A DNA stretch of 64,000 bases from Streptomyces sp. NBC_01197 (GTDB lineage Bacteria > Actinomycetota > Actinomycetes > Streptomycetales > Streptomycetaceae): contig NZ_CP108569.1 of assembly GCF_036010505.1 (NCBI RefSeq), forward strand, positions 6,650,001 through 6,714,000, read 5' to 3'. Both the position numbers and the translations under genes were made by a program. The notes beneath the pieces were generated by a model. It was not told the DNA's origin. It saw only the letters and a program-made list of their open reading frames with translations, and did no database searches. Each line of letters starts with the position of its first letter. Positions within the stretch are counted from its first letter, which is position 1. Shown in pieces: positions 49,108-58,168 of this stretch.

Positions 49108-51228
49108 TCAGTCCAGCTCGGTCCGCTGCGCCAGTGCCCGCTTGAGGAAGTCGAGTTCCAGGGTCAGCAGCCGGTCCGCCACGCCTTCCCCGTGGACCAG
49201 GTGTCCCGTACCGGACAGCGGCAGGACGGTGTGCGGACGGCCCGCGGCCAGCAGGGCGGCCGACAGACGCAGCGTATGGGCGGGCGCCACATTGTCGTCG
49301 GCCAGTCCGTGCACCAGCATCAGCGGACGGGAGAGCCGGTGCGCGTGGGGGAGCAGCGAGGAACGTTCGTACCCATCCGGCTGGACGTCCGGGTGGCCGA
49401 GGAAGCGCTCCTCCCAGTAGCTGTCGTACAGCCGCCGGTCGGCGGGCGTAGCGCCCGCGACCGCCGCGTGGAACACGTCGGGGCGGTGCAGTACGGCCCC
49501 GGCGGCGAGATAGCCGCTGTACGACCAGCCCCGGATCGCCACCCGCCCCAGATCCAGGGCGTCGTACCGCTCAGCGGCCGCGTGCAGGGCGTCGACCTGG
49601 TCGTCGAGCACGGGCCCCAGCCGGTCGCCGACGATGGCCCGCTCCCACGCGACACCCCGGCCGGGGGTGCCGCGTCCGTCCGTGGCCAGTACGGCGAAGC
49701 CCTGCTCCGCGTACCACTGGCAGACGGCGGTGTACCAGCCACGCCCCCTGGTCACCACCTGCATACCGGGCCCGGCGTAGGGGCTGAGCAGCACCGGCAG
49801 CCGCTCCTGCCCGGGCGTGTACCAGGTGGGCAGATGCAGGCGGCTGCGCAACTCGCGTGCGCCGAGGGTGAGATGGACCGGCGCCGGGGTGACGAGCGGT
49901 TTCTCGGTGAGCACCGCGATCCGCCCGTCCGGCCGTCCGGTCCGGCGGACGGTCACCGACTGGCCGTCATCCGTCCTGCTGTCGATGACCAGCGTGGGAC
50001 CACCGGCGGCGGCCGTGTGCACACCGGGGTCCTGGGTCAGCCTGACGAACCCGGGCCCCTCCTCGTACGACCAGACATGGACCTCCGTCGGCTCCTCGCT
50101 CGCGGTGAAGAAGACCCGCTCGCCCACCGAGCCCACCACTTCGCGCACATACAGGCCATCGGGACTGACCGCCTCGCCGATCCGGATTCCGCGTACGTCG
50201 CCGCGGACCGTGGGCAGGATCCGGGCACCCGCGGGGGTGTGCGGCGGTGTGCCGGGCTGGAAACGCACCCAGGTCTCGTCGGACATCCGGGACAGCACCT
50301 CGTACCCGCCGCCCGCCGGGTCGGCGGCGATGACCCACACCGTGCGCTGGTCCCGGGTCTGCAGGACGGCGACGGGCCCGGCGCTCTCCCAGGTTGCGGA
50401 GATCAGATACTCGAAGGCGGGGGCGTGCCAAGCGCCTGGCGGGGTCCGTCCCTCGGGCGCCGCGTGGGGGAGCGGCAGGGGCGTGCGGTCGCCCCCGGTG
50501 GTGACCACGAGCAACGAGGTCTCGGCGTTGGGGGTGCCGGCCGCCGGGTAGCGGATGGCGACGGGCGGCTTCTCCGGGTCGGCGGGGTCGGCGATGTAGC
50601 GGCGCCGCACCATCGACGTGTCGACCCGGGCGACGAGCAGCGCGCCGCTGTCCGGGGACCACCAGTACCCGCGCGACCTGCCGATGGATTCGGTCGCACA
50701 GTAGTCGGCGAGACCGTAGGTGACATCGGCGGCCTCGGGCGCGGCGAGGAGCCGGTCCCCGGTCCCGTCGGTCCGTACGACGTGCAGGGCGCCGCCGGTG
50801 ACGTACGCGATCAGGGTGCCGTCGGGCGAGGGCCGGGCGTCGGTCACCGGTCCCGCGGTGCGGATACGGCACGGGGCGGCGGTGGCTGAGCCTTGCTCGG
50901 GGGTGCCCAGGGGGCTGCCGGGGCGGCGGTGATCCGGGCCGGACTCCGCGCGGACGGTCCAGAGTTCGCCGTCCACGGTGCAGGCGACGACCCGTGCGTC
51001 CCGGTCGGCGGCGTACGCGGTCACGCCCGCCGACGGTGCCGGGTGACCGGCGAGAAGACGCTCCTGTCCGTGCTCGTACATCCAGAGGAGACCGCGTGCG
51101 TCGGTGCCGCTCGCGGACCGTACGAACAGCACGCGTTCACCGTCCGGGGAGACGGTGAACTGCCGGGGGGCACCGAGGGTGAAGCGGCGGGTCCTGGCGA
51201 ACTGGCGGGGGAATCCGTTGATGTCCAT
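49108..51228 (-). CDS. S9 family prolyl oligopeptidase (DPP-IV-like)
   Basis: A 706-aa serine peptidase. The N-terminal beta-propeller (DPP-IV N-terminal type; SRGYWWSPDSGALLVARVD) precedes an alpha/beta-hydrolase domain. The catalytic triad is visible: Ser in RGWSYSGYLAAG, Asp in GLADDNVAP and His in GTGHLVHGEG. It cleaves after proline or alanine in peptides. The ATG at 51228 begins MDINGFPRQFART where homology starts; the longer reading lacks support. No signal peptide. Outside the collagen island, but functionally compatible with it. Confidence 0.87.
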   Translation of the reverse strand: MDINGFPRQFARTRRFTLGAPRQFTVSPDGERVLFVRSASGTDARGLLWMYEHGQERLLAGHPAPSAGVTAYAADRDARVVACTVDGELWTVRAESGPDHRRPGSPLGTPEQGSATAAPCRIRTAGPVTDARPSPDGTLIAYVTGGALHVVRTDGTGDRLLAAPEAADVTYGLADYCATESIGRSRGYWWSPDSGALLVARVDTSMVRRRYIADPADPEKPPVAIRYPAAGTPNAETSLLVVTTGGDRTPLPLPHAAPEGRTPPGAWHAPAFEYLISATWESAGPVAVLQTRDQRTVWVIAADPAGGGYEVLSRMSDETWVRFQPGTPPHTPAGARILPTVRGDVRGIRIGEAVSPDGLYVREVVGSVGERVFFTASEEPTEVHVWSYEEGPGFVRLTQDPGVHTAAAGGPTLVIDSRTDDGQSVTVRRTGRPDGRIAVLTEKPLVTPAPVHLTLGARELRSRLHLPTWYTPGQERLPVLLSPYAGPGMQVVTRGRGWYTAVCQWYAEQGFAVLATDGRGTPGRGVAWERAIVGDRLGPVLDDQVDALHAAAERYDALDLGRVAIRGWSYSGYLAAGAVLHRPDVFHAAVAGATPADRRLYDSYWEERFLGHPDVQPDGYERSSLLPHAHRLSRPLMLVHGLADDNVAPAHTLRLSAALLAAGRPHTVLPLSGTGHLVHGEGVADRLLTLELDFLKRALAQRTELD

Positions 51229-51649
51229 GGCTCCATATGTTTTCCGTGAGCGACCGGCGTGACCGGCCGGACTGGCGTAATCTGCATGACCGGCGTGACC
51301 GGGCGGGAAAGGGAAAAGATCGTCGTCCTCCGTCCCCGGACCGGACCCGGCGGTCACGCGCCGAAATCACAACAGCCCCTATCACGACGGTGCGTGGGAG
51401 GGGCTGCTTCCGGGGATCGTCGGAGCCGACGATCTCGGTGGGTACGTCATGGGTACGGGTTGTACGTCACTTGGACGGGCTGCCGGTGCGAGGCGCCTGA
51501 ACGGGCGGGCTGTCGCTGCGGCGGGCCGCTTGGCTGTCCTGAGTGTGCTGCACAACCTATCGGTGGGGCTGCTTGACCGCGTGACCGGGTCCGCCGGCCG
51601 GTCCCGTCCGGCGGTGCGATCTCCCGGCCCAGGCCGTCCAGCATGAACG
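51229..51649. other. Intergenic, no gene seen
   Basis: 421 bases upstream of the S9 peptidase gene with no frame of convincing codon use. It should hold the S9 promoter. No RNA gene or strong terminator recognised. Confidence 0.45.
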
Positions 51650-51925
51650 TCAGACGTGCCCGAAGTCCGGTGCGTCGAGGCGGAAGACGCAATGCCCTCC
51701 GGAGAGCGCAGCGGCGAGCGAGGGGTGGCCCTCCAGGAGACCGGCGTCGTCCGCGATACCACCGCTGACGGCGGTCATGGCCGCGCCGAGTGAGTAGGAC
51801 TCCACGAGCAGCACCGCCCGGATGGCTCGCCCGGCCTCCCAGCCCGCCTCGGTGAGCCCGATCCCGACGACCTGCGCCGGCAGGCAGGCCGCTCCTTCGA
51901 CGGTGCGATCGTCGTCGGGAGCGAC
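51650..51925 (-). pseudogene. Coding-like fragment without a start codon
   Basis: About 90 codons with strongly G/C-biased third positions ending in a TGA (VEGAACLPAQVVGIGLTEAG, RAIRAVLLVESYSLGAAMTA, GHCVFRLDAPDFGHV). No ATG, GTG or TTG opens the frame at a sensible place; two 14-bp repeats (GGTGCCGGTCAGCC type) lie at its 5' side near 51946-51973. I do not recognise the family. It may be the 3' end of a truncated gene. Confidence 0.35.
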
Positions 51926-51968
51926 CTGGACCGGCCGTAGGGCCGGGTGCCGGTCAGCCGGGTGCCGG

Positions 51969-53096
51969 TCAGCTGAGTGTGCTGAGCGCGGCCGGGTCGT
52001 ACGCGGCCAGCTCGTCGAGCCGCCCCTCCAGCACCTTCGCCGCCCACTGGGGGTCGTGCAGCAGCGCACGGCCGACGGCGACCAGGTCGAACTCGTCGCG
52101 CTCCAGGCGGTCGAGAAGGTTCTCGATCCCCTTGACCCGGGAGCCCTCGCCGCGGAAGGCGCTGGAGAACTCGTTGTCCAGGCCGACCGATCCGACCGTG
52201 ATGACCGGCTTGCCCGTGAGCTTCTTCGTCCAGCCGGCCAGGTTGAGCTCGGAGCCGTCGAACTCCGGCACCCAGTAGCGGCGGGTGGAGGCGTGGAAGG
52301 CGTCCACACCGGCCCCGGCCAGCGGGGCCAGCAGGGCGTCCAGCTCCTCGGGCGTCCCGGCGAGCTTCGCGTCGTACGACTGCATCTTCCACTGGGAGAA
52401 GCGGAAGATCACCGGGAACGACGGCGAGACCGCCGCGCGCACCGCCGCCACGACCTCCGCCGCGAACCTGGTGCGGGCCACCGCGTCACCGCCGTACGCG
52501 TCGGTCCGCCGGTTCGTCCCCTGCCACAGGAACTGGTCGATGAGGTAGCCATGGGCGCCGTGCAGTTCGACCCCGTCGAAGCCGATGCGCTCGGCGGCGG
52601 CCGCGGCCTCCGCGAACGCGCCGACCACGTCGTCCAGGTCCTGCTGCGTCATGGCCTTGCCGTCGTCCCCGGTGCCTTCCGGGAGGCGGAGGCCGGAGGG
52701 GCCCATCGCCGGGGCGTCGGGGTACGGGGGGCTCCCGGCGGTGCGGGCCATGCCGATGTGCCACAGCTGGGGCACGATCGTGCCGCCCGCCGCGTGCACG
52801 GCGTCCGCGACCTTCGCCCAGCCCGCGAGCTGGTCCTCGCCGTGGAAGCGCGGGACGCGGTCGCTCTCCCCGGCCGACGCGTGCCCCACGTAGGTGCCTT
52901 CGGTGACGATCAGGCCGACACCGGCGGCGGCCCGGCGTGCGTAGTACGAGATCACGTCCTCACCGGGTATGCCGCCGGGGGAGAACTGCCGGGTCATGGG
53001 CGCCATCGCGATCCGGTTCGGAACGGTCAGGCCGTTCAGGACGACGGGCCGGGACAGGATCTGCGCCGCGCGGTCGGCGGAGGCGATGGTGGTCAC
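51969..53096 (-). CDS. NADH:flavin oxidoreductase (old yellow enzyme family)
   Basis: A 375-aa FMN-dependent TIM-barrel ene-reductase (VPNRIAMAPMTRQFSPGG, IVPQLWHIGMART, ELHGAHGYLIDQFLWQGTN). The paired residues HGAHGYL are the usual active-site segment. GTG start with GAGGAG eight bases upstream. It follows the biosynthetic operon in the same direction but after a gap of 190 bases, so it need not belong to it. Confidence 0.9.
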   Translation of the reverse strand: MTTIASADRAAQILSRPVVLNGLTVPNRIAMAPMTRQFSPGGIPGEDVISYYARRAAAGVGLIVTEGTYVGHASAGESDRVPRFHGEDQLAGWAKVADAVHAAGGTIVPQLWHIGMARTAGSPPYPDAPAMGPSGLRLPEGTGDDGKAMTQQDLDDVVGAFAEAAAAAERIGFDGVELHGAHGYLIDQFLWQGTNRRTDAYGGDAVARTRFAAEVVAAVRAAVSPSFPVIFRFSQWKMQSYDAKLAGTPEELDALLAPLAGAGVDAFHASTRRYWVPEFDGSELNLAGWTKKLTGKPVITVGSVGLDNEFSSAFRGEGSRVKGIENLLDRLERDEFDLVAVGRALLHDPQWAAKVLEGRLDELAAYDPAALSTLS

Positions 53097-53287
53097 TTGA
53101 GGGGCTCCTCGGTAAACGGCTTGAAACGGCTGGAACGGCTGACCGGAACTGGCACGCGGTGTGCCGTCGGGGTCAACCGGAGACAGCCCCCGCTCATTCC
53201 GCCGATCTGCTGTGACCCCCGGACAGGCGTGTGACCCTGGACACGTCTGTACCCCCCGGAGACACCTGGTCGCCCACCCGTACCCCG

Positions 53288-54862
53288 TCAGCCCCGCGCG
53301 CCGGAGTCCGCGCCGGAGCCCGCGCGGAGGGTGCTGCCGAGCGCCGCCCGGTCGACCTTGCCGTTGCCGTTCAGCGGCAGCGCATCCAGCCGGGTGAGGA
53401 CGGCGGGCACCATATAGGCGGGGAGGCGGTCGCGGAGCGCCACGCGGAGATCGTTCTCACTGCCGGCGGCCCCCGTGTAGGCGGCTGCGATCTCGGTGCC
53501 CGCCCGGGTCGCCAGCGCGACGGCCGCCGCGTCGCTCACGCCCGGCTGCACGCGCAACGCCGCTTCGACCTCGCCCAGTTCGACCCGGTACCCGTGCACC
53601 TGGACCTGCTGGTCGCTCCGCCCGATGTGCACCAGCGGCAGATCACGCGACCCGGCCGATTCGTCGGGCGGCAGCAGGGCGACGCGGTCGCCGGTGCGGT
53701 ACCAGTGCGCGTCAGTCAGAGCCGTGGCCGGATCGTACGGGGCTCCGTCGGCTTCCAGGAACCGGCCGGCGTTGTTGGCCGGGTCGAGATAGCCGGGGAA
53801 GCGCTGCGGGCCGCGTACGCACAGCTCGCTCCCGAACAAACGGTGTTCCATCCGGGGGTTGAGGGTGCCGATCGGCACGGTGCCGTTGGCGGGGGCCGGC
53901 CAGTGTTCCGGGTCATGGGGCAGCCGGTACGCGGTGCAGGTGACGGTCAGTTCGGTCGGGCCGTAGGCGTTCTCCAGGGAGCTGTCCGGGGCCGCCCGCT
54001 GCCACGCCCGCGCCTGCTGGAGCGTCAGTGGCTCCCCGCAGAACGTGCTGGCCCGCAGCGTCGGCATACTTCCGGGACCGAGCGCGCGCAGCCGCTTCGC
54101 GAGCGAGATGACCGACGGCACTGAGTTCCAGTGTGTGATGGCGTGCCGGTTGACGAAGCGGACCGGCGCCAGAAGGTCGGCGCGGGCCGGCACGACCAGG
54201 GCGGCGCCACTTCCCCACGCGGTGTACATGTCGAATACGGAGGGGTCGAAGGTCAGCTCGAAGGTCTGCGAGAAGCGGTCACCGGGGCCCGCCGAGCAGT
54301 GCGGTACGGCGTGGGCGAGGTAGGCGCAGATGTTCCGCTGCCGGACGGGGACACCTTTGGGGACCCCGGTGGACCCCGAGGTGAACATGATGTACGCGAG
54401 GTCATCGGGACCGGCCCCCGCGGCGGACGGCTCCGGAGCGGGGGAGCCCAGACGGCGGAGCAGCTCGCTGCCCGTCATCTGTGTGGTAAGCACGCCCAGT
54501 TGACCGGAGGGCTCGGCGGTACCGTCACTGAGGACCGCGTCGAGCGACGCCTGGCGCGCGATCCCGGCGTTGCGCTCGGCGGGGAACGCCGGACCGAGCG
54601 GGACCACGGCGGCACCGATGCGCTGGATGGCCAGGTATCCCGCGTAGGCGACGACGGTACGCCCGGCCAGCAGCCCCACCCTGCGCGGCGGCTTCCCGCC
54701 CCCGTCGCTGACCAGCACGTCGGCCAAGTGGCTAGCCAGCAGCGAGAGTTCGGAGTACGTCAGCTCGGTGCCGCCGGTCTCCAGCGCCGTACGGTCGCCG
54801 TGGACCGCGACCGAGGCCGCGAACCAGTCGTCGAGGGTGTGCCGCGGGGCGGGCATGTTCAC
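53288..54862 (-). CDS. Stand-alone amino-acid adenylating ligase
   Basis: A 524-aa NRPS-type adenylation protein without condensation or carrier domains. Core motifs in order: A3 MFTSGSTGVPKGVPV, A4 FELTFDPSVFDMY (the Asp that contacts the substrate amino group is present), A5 ENAYGPTELTVTC, A7 YRTGDRVAL, A8 GRSDQQVQVHGYRVELGEVE and A10 PLNGNGKVDRAAL. It should activate an amino acid with ATP and load it on one of the two carrier proteins encoded upstream. The GTG at 54862 is chosen because it overlaps the PPTase stop (GTGA) and has AAGGA six bases upstream. Last gene of the operon. Confidence 0.88.
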   Translation of the reverse strand: MNMPAPRHTLDDWFAASVAVHGDRTALETGGTELTYSELSLLASHLADVLVSDGGGKPPRRVGLLAGRTVVAYAGYLAIQRIGAAVVPLGPAFPAERNAGIARQASLDAVLSDGTAEPSGQLGVLTTQMTGSELLRRLGSPAPEPSAAGAGPDDLAYIMFTSGSTGVPKGVPVRQRNICAYLAHAVPHCSAGPGDRFSQTFELTFDPSVFDMYTAWGSGAALVVPARADLLAPVRFVNRHAITHWNSVPSVISLAKRLRALGPGSMPTLRASTFCGEPLTLQQARAWQRAAPDSSLENAYGPTELTVTCTAYRLPHDPEHWPAPANGTVPIGTLNPRMEHRLFGSELCVRGPQRFPGYLDPANNAGRFLEADGAPYDPATALTDAHWYRTGDRVALLPPDESAGSRDLPLVHIGRSDQQVQVHGYRVELGEVEAALRVQPGVSDAAAVALATRAGTEIAAAYTGAAGSENDLRVALRDRLPAYMVPAVLTRLDALPLNGNGKVDRAALGSTLRAGSGADSGARG

Positions 54863-55569
54863 GGTCTGTCCTTGTCGGATGTCGGAGTCCTGCCGGACGT
54901 TTCGGATCCGCACGCGCACGGTGCGGGTGGTGCGGCCGGTGCAGCCGCCGCAGTCGCTGCGGGACGCGCGGAGAACGCGCAGCTGAACGGGGTCCGTGAC
55001 CGGTCGCGCAGACTGATCCAGCGGTACACGCCCCAGTGGCCGTGCCGGGAGCCGGGGCGTACGTCGATGGCCCAGGGGCGGCCGGAGAGACCCGCGCCGC
55101 CGGCCTTCACGCACGCCTCCTGAACGGTCCACACCCAGGCGACCTCCTCGGCGGCCCGCTCCGGCGGCAGCGCGGTGACCCGGTCGGCGTGGCTGTGCAG
55201 TACCCGGCGGACGAACGGGGCCGAAACGGAGCCCGCCGGCTGCTGGAGATCCACCCCGACGGCCCGCCCGACGGCGACCCCGGCCGCGACCGCGCCCCCG
55301 CTGTGCGACACGCTGATGCCCACCCCGGGCAGCCCCTCGATACGGGGCCTGCCGCGCTCGTCCGGGATGATGCCGGCTCCGTCGGCAGCCGGGTGGACCG
55401 CGGCGATCAATCCGCGCAGAAGCCCCCGCCCGGCGAGGAATTCACCGGCACGCCATTCGGGCAGGAGGGCCGCGCGGCGCAGATCGTCCCGGTGGGTGCT
55501 CGGCGGGGTCCGGCCGGCGGCGGCCTCCGTCACCCAGACCCGGTCCGCGACCTCCAGCACGGTGTTCAC
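54859..55569 (-). CDS. 4'-phosphopantetheinyl transferase (Sfp type)
   Basis: A 236-aa Sfp-family enzyme that would prime the cluster's carrier proteins. Magnesium and CoA motifs are present in variant form: VGVDLQQP (usually GIDIE) and WVWTVQEACVKAGGAGL (usually WxxKEAxxKA). It also has the GVGISVSHSGGAVAAGVA segment. The GTG start overlaps the previous stop by GTGA; upstream readings in the same frame are non-coding in character. A dedicated PPTase in the operon supports both carrier domains being functional. Confidence 0.85.
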   Translation of the reverse strand: MNTVLEVADRVWVTEAAAGRTPPSTHRDDLRRAALLPEWRAGEFLAGRGLLRGLIAAVHPAADGAGIIPDERGRPRIEGLPGVGISVSHSGGAVAAGVAVGRAVGVDLQQPAGSVSAPFVRRVLHSHADRVTALPPERAAEEVAWVWTVQEACVKAGGAGLSGRPWAIDVRPGSRHGHWGVYRWISLRDRSRTPFSCAFSARPAATAAAAPAAPPAPCACGSETSGRTPTSDKDRP

Positions 55570-56699
55570 CGCAGTACGTCCGGCCGTGCGGGCTCGGCCA
55601 GGAGGCTCTCTGCGGCGTCGGCCAGCGCGCCGAGCACCACCTCGTTCGCGCCGCCGCCGATCCCGAACAGCGCGGCCTGGGCACGTACTTCCTGGATGCC
55701 GCCGGTGGTGAAGCCCGCGGCGCCCCACAGCTGCGCGCACTCGGCCAGCACCTCGCTGACGGTGGCGCCTGCGGCCGCCTTGAGCGTGGCGGCGGCCGTC
55801 GCGTCGTACCGGGACACCACGGACTCACCGAACTCAGCAACCAGCGCCTGGAGTTCGCGCAGCCGCAGCAGGCAGCGGGCGAACCGCTGGCGTACGGCGT
55901 CCAGGTCCCACAGGGTGCCGTCCCCGTGCGCGCGGGCGGCGAGATGGCGCTGGGTGTCCCGCAGGGTGCGGCGGCACAGGGACACGCCCCACTGCGCGCC
56001 GGCCAGCCGCTCGGTGGCGATATGGCGGGCGAAGAGCGGCAGTCCGAAACCGACCCGGCCCAGTACGTGGTCGCGCCCGACCCGTACACCGTCGAAGGTG
56101 AGGTGGCCGGCGCCCGAGTCCGCGAAGAGCGCCGATCCGGCGGGGGCCACGGCCACGCCCGGTGCGTCGGCGGGCACCAGGACCCAGGTGAAGTGGGTGA
56201 AGTGCCGCCCCGGACGGTGCCGGGCGAGGACGAGGTGGTGGCCGGCGGTGGTGGCGTTGGCGATCCAGTTCTTCCCGCCCGTCACCACCAGGGCGTCGTC
56301 CTCGATCCGCACCTCGGTACGCAGAGCGGTGAGATCGGTCCCCGCGGTGACGTCGCTCGCTGCCAGGGAGATCGCCGTCCTGCCCGCCAGTGCCTCTTCC
56401 AGGGCGGACCGGGCCGCGGGCGCCGTACCGGCGGCGAGGACCGGCAGCGCGGTGGCGAGCTGGACGCTCACCGACAGCGTGGCGGCGATGGAGAAGCGGG
56501 CGTCCACGGCGGCCAGCAGCCCGGCGAGGCCTTCGAGGTCGGCGCCCGCCCCGGCAGAGCCGTCACGGTAGGCGCGGGCGGTCAGACCGCCCAGGCCGAG
56601 CGCCGCCCAGACCCGGTCGCCGCCGGCCTCGGCGGGCAGCGCGTCGAGCGCGGTCCAGTCGGGGCCGCCCGGCCGCTCCCCTCGGGATGTGTCAGGCAA
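55566..56699 (-). CDS. Acyl-CoA dehydrogenase-like flavoprotein, first of pair
   Basis: A 377-aa acyl-CoA-dehydrogenase-fold protein. LAASDVTAGTDLTALRTEVR and VTGGKNWIANATTAGHHLVL form the central beta domain; FGIGGGANEVVLGALAD is the C-terminal FAD/catalytic helix region. The family's usual catalytic Glu position at that helix is not clearly filled, so dehydrogenation, hydroxylation or a structural role are all possible. Encoded between the second dehydrogenase (8-base overlap) and PPTase. Such enzymes in small clusters act on ACP-bound acyl groups, as in prolyl-carrier oxidation. Confidence 0.82.
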   Translation of the reverse strand: MPDTSRGERPGGPDWTALDALPAEAGGDRVWAALGLGGLTARAYRDGSAGAGADLEGLAGLLAAVDARFSIAATLSVSVQLATALPVLAAGTAPAARSALEEALAGRTAISLAASDVTAGTDLTALRTEVRIEDDALVVTGGKNWIANATTAGHHLVLARHRPGRHFTHFTWVLVPADAPGVAVAPAGSALFADSGAGHLTFDGVRVGRDHVLGRVGFGLPLFARHIATERLAGAQWGVSLCRRTLRDTQRHLAARAHGDGTLWDLDAVRQRFARCLLRLRELQALVAEFGESVVSRYDATAAATLKAAAGATVSEVLAECAQLWGAAGFTTGGIQEVRAQAALFGIGGGANEVVLGALADAAESLLAEPARPDVLR

Positions 56700-57870
56700 A
56701 GTTCACCCCCTGGTCCCGGAGCGCCAGCCGGCCGTCGGCGAGGTGGAGCCGGTCGTTGCTGTAGTTCAGCGCCGCCGAGCGCAGATCCCGCAGGGCGCGT
56801 TCGAGGTGGGTGGGGGAGTCCTTGAGATAGCCGTGCCGCAGTCCGAGCGCGGTGACCAGGCCGTCCACCGCCGCATGGCACTCGTCGGCGGCGGTGATCT
56901 TCAGCGAGTTGAGCAGCAGCTGACGGGCCGGGGCCGAGAGGTCATCGCCCGACTCCACCACTCCCAGCGCCCGGGTGAGCAGTGCGTGCACCGCCTCCAG
57001 CCGCTGCCGGGACCGGGAGATCCGGGAGAGCAGGAGCTCCGACGACAGGTCGAAGCGTTCGCGGCCCGCCGGGCTGCGCAGCAGACGCAGGACACGGGAG
57101 AGGGCGCCGGCCGCCGTGCCGAGCCACACAGCCGACCAGCCCAGATGGGCCAGCGGACCGAAGACCTGGGCGGCGATCTCGTGAAATCCGTCCTGCTCGC
57201 CCACCACTTGGCGGGCGGGCACACTGCCGGACAGCTTGAGCGGGCCGCTGTGACTGGCGCGCATACCCATCGGCTGCCACTCGCCCGAGCCGCTGATGTC
57301 GAGCTGACTCCGGTGCGCGTACACCAGGGACACATCGCTGTCGGTGACGGCGTCGGGGCTGCGCATCGTGATGAGGAAGCCGTCGGCGTACCCTCCGCCG
57401 GTCACGACCGGCGCGAACCTGTCGATCGCCAGCTGCCCGTCGCCGCCGGTCAACTGGGCCTGCGCGCTGAGCAGATGGCCGCCCTTGCCCGCCTCGGTCG
57501 TCACCGACGCCAGATAGATCCCGCCCTTGGCGATGGCCGGCAGCAGCTCGTCGCGGAGCACCCGGCCGCCGTACCGGACGATGGCTTCGGCCTGCTGGCA
57601 GTGCATCGCGAAGATCATGCCCACCGACATGTCGCTGCGCCCCAGCGTCTGCGCCGCTGCCACCAGGTCCGCCACGGTGCCACCGAGCCCGCCGTGCGAG
57701 GCGGGCACCATGAGTCCGAGCAGACCGGTGCTGCGGAGGGCGTCCAGCGCCTCGACGGGGAACTCCGCGTCCCGGTCGGTCCGCGCGGCGTGCTCACCGG
57801 TCACCGCGGTCACCTCCGCGAGCGCGGCCGTCAGGTCCAGCCGTCCGTTCGGCGCGGGCTCCGTACTCAT
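56692..57870 (-). CDS. Acyl-CoA dehydrogenase-like flavoprotein, second of pair
   Basis: A 392-aa acyl-CoA-dehydrogenase-fold protein. LGLMVPASHGGLGGTVADLV at the N-terminal helical domain, VTTEAGKGGHLLSAQAQLTG and WQPMGMRASHSGPLKLSG in the beta domain, and YSNDRLHLADGRLALRDQG at the end. The MGMRAS segment is typical of acyl-CoA dehydrogenases and related flavin monooxygenases. The ATG overlaps the ACP stop (ATGA), tying expression to the carrier protein. It probably forms a heteromeric pair with the next gene product. Confidence 0.82.
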   Translation of the reverse strand: MSTEPAPNGRLDLTAALAEVTAVTGEHAARTDRDAEFPVEALDALRSTGLLGLMVPASHGGLGGTVADLVAAAQTLGRSDMSVGMIFAMHCQQAEAIVRYGGRVLRDELLPAIAKGGIYLASVTTEAGKGGHLLSAQAQLTGGDGQLAIDRFAPVVTGGGYADGFLITMRSPDAVTDSDVSLVYAHRSQLDISGSGEWQPMGMRASHSGPLKLSGSVPARQVVGEQDGFHEIAAQVFGPLAHLGWSAVWLGTAAGALSRVLRLLRSPAGRERFDLSSELLLSRISRSRQRLEAVHALLTRALGVVESGDDLSAPARQLLLNSLKITAADECHAAVDGLVTALGLRHGYLKDSPTHLERALRDLRSAALNYSNDRLHLADGRLALRDQGVNFA

Positions 57871-58130
57871 GCGCCCACCCGACCCGCGGCTCCGTCGGGA
57901 AGCTGCGCGGAGATCACGCGCCAGAGGCTGCCCGCGGTGGCGAACGTCGTGTCGTTGAGCTCCTCGTCCGGCAGGGAGATCGCGAAGGCGTCCTCGACGG
58001 AGAACAGCAGCTCGATGGCCTGCATCGAGTCGACGCCGAGCCTGCGCAGATCCGTGTCGGGGGTGATGACGACCTCGGGCCCGGCGTTCTTCAGGAAGGG
58101 GCGGAGCAGTTCGGTGAATCGGGCGTCCAT
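57867..58130 (-). CDS. Acyl carrier protein
   Basis: An 87-aa free-standing carrier protein with the canonical phosphopantetheine site LGVDSMQAIEL (Ser35) and the FAISLPDEELND helix II-III segment. It should carry the amino-acyl group made by the adenylating ligase. The ATG at 58130 follows GGAGCC/GGGAGG sequence; the stop overlaps the next dehydrogenase ATG. Confidence 0.92.
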   Translation of the reverse strand: MDARFTELLRPFLKNAGPEVVITPDTDLRRLGVDSMQAIELLFSVEDAFAISLPDEELNDTTFATAGSLWRVISAQLPDGAAGRVGA

Positions 58131-58168
58131 GGCGGGAGCCTCTCGTGGGAGGGATGGGGAGGATGGAG

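Noticed and set aside
49192..50889. 565-codon plus-strand frame
   Set aside because: Antisense shadow of the S9 peptidase; Arg/Gly/Val-rich composition.
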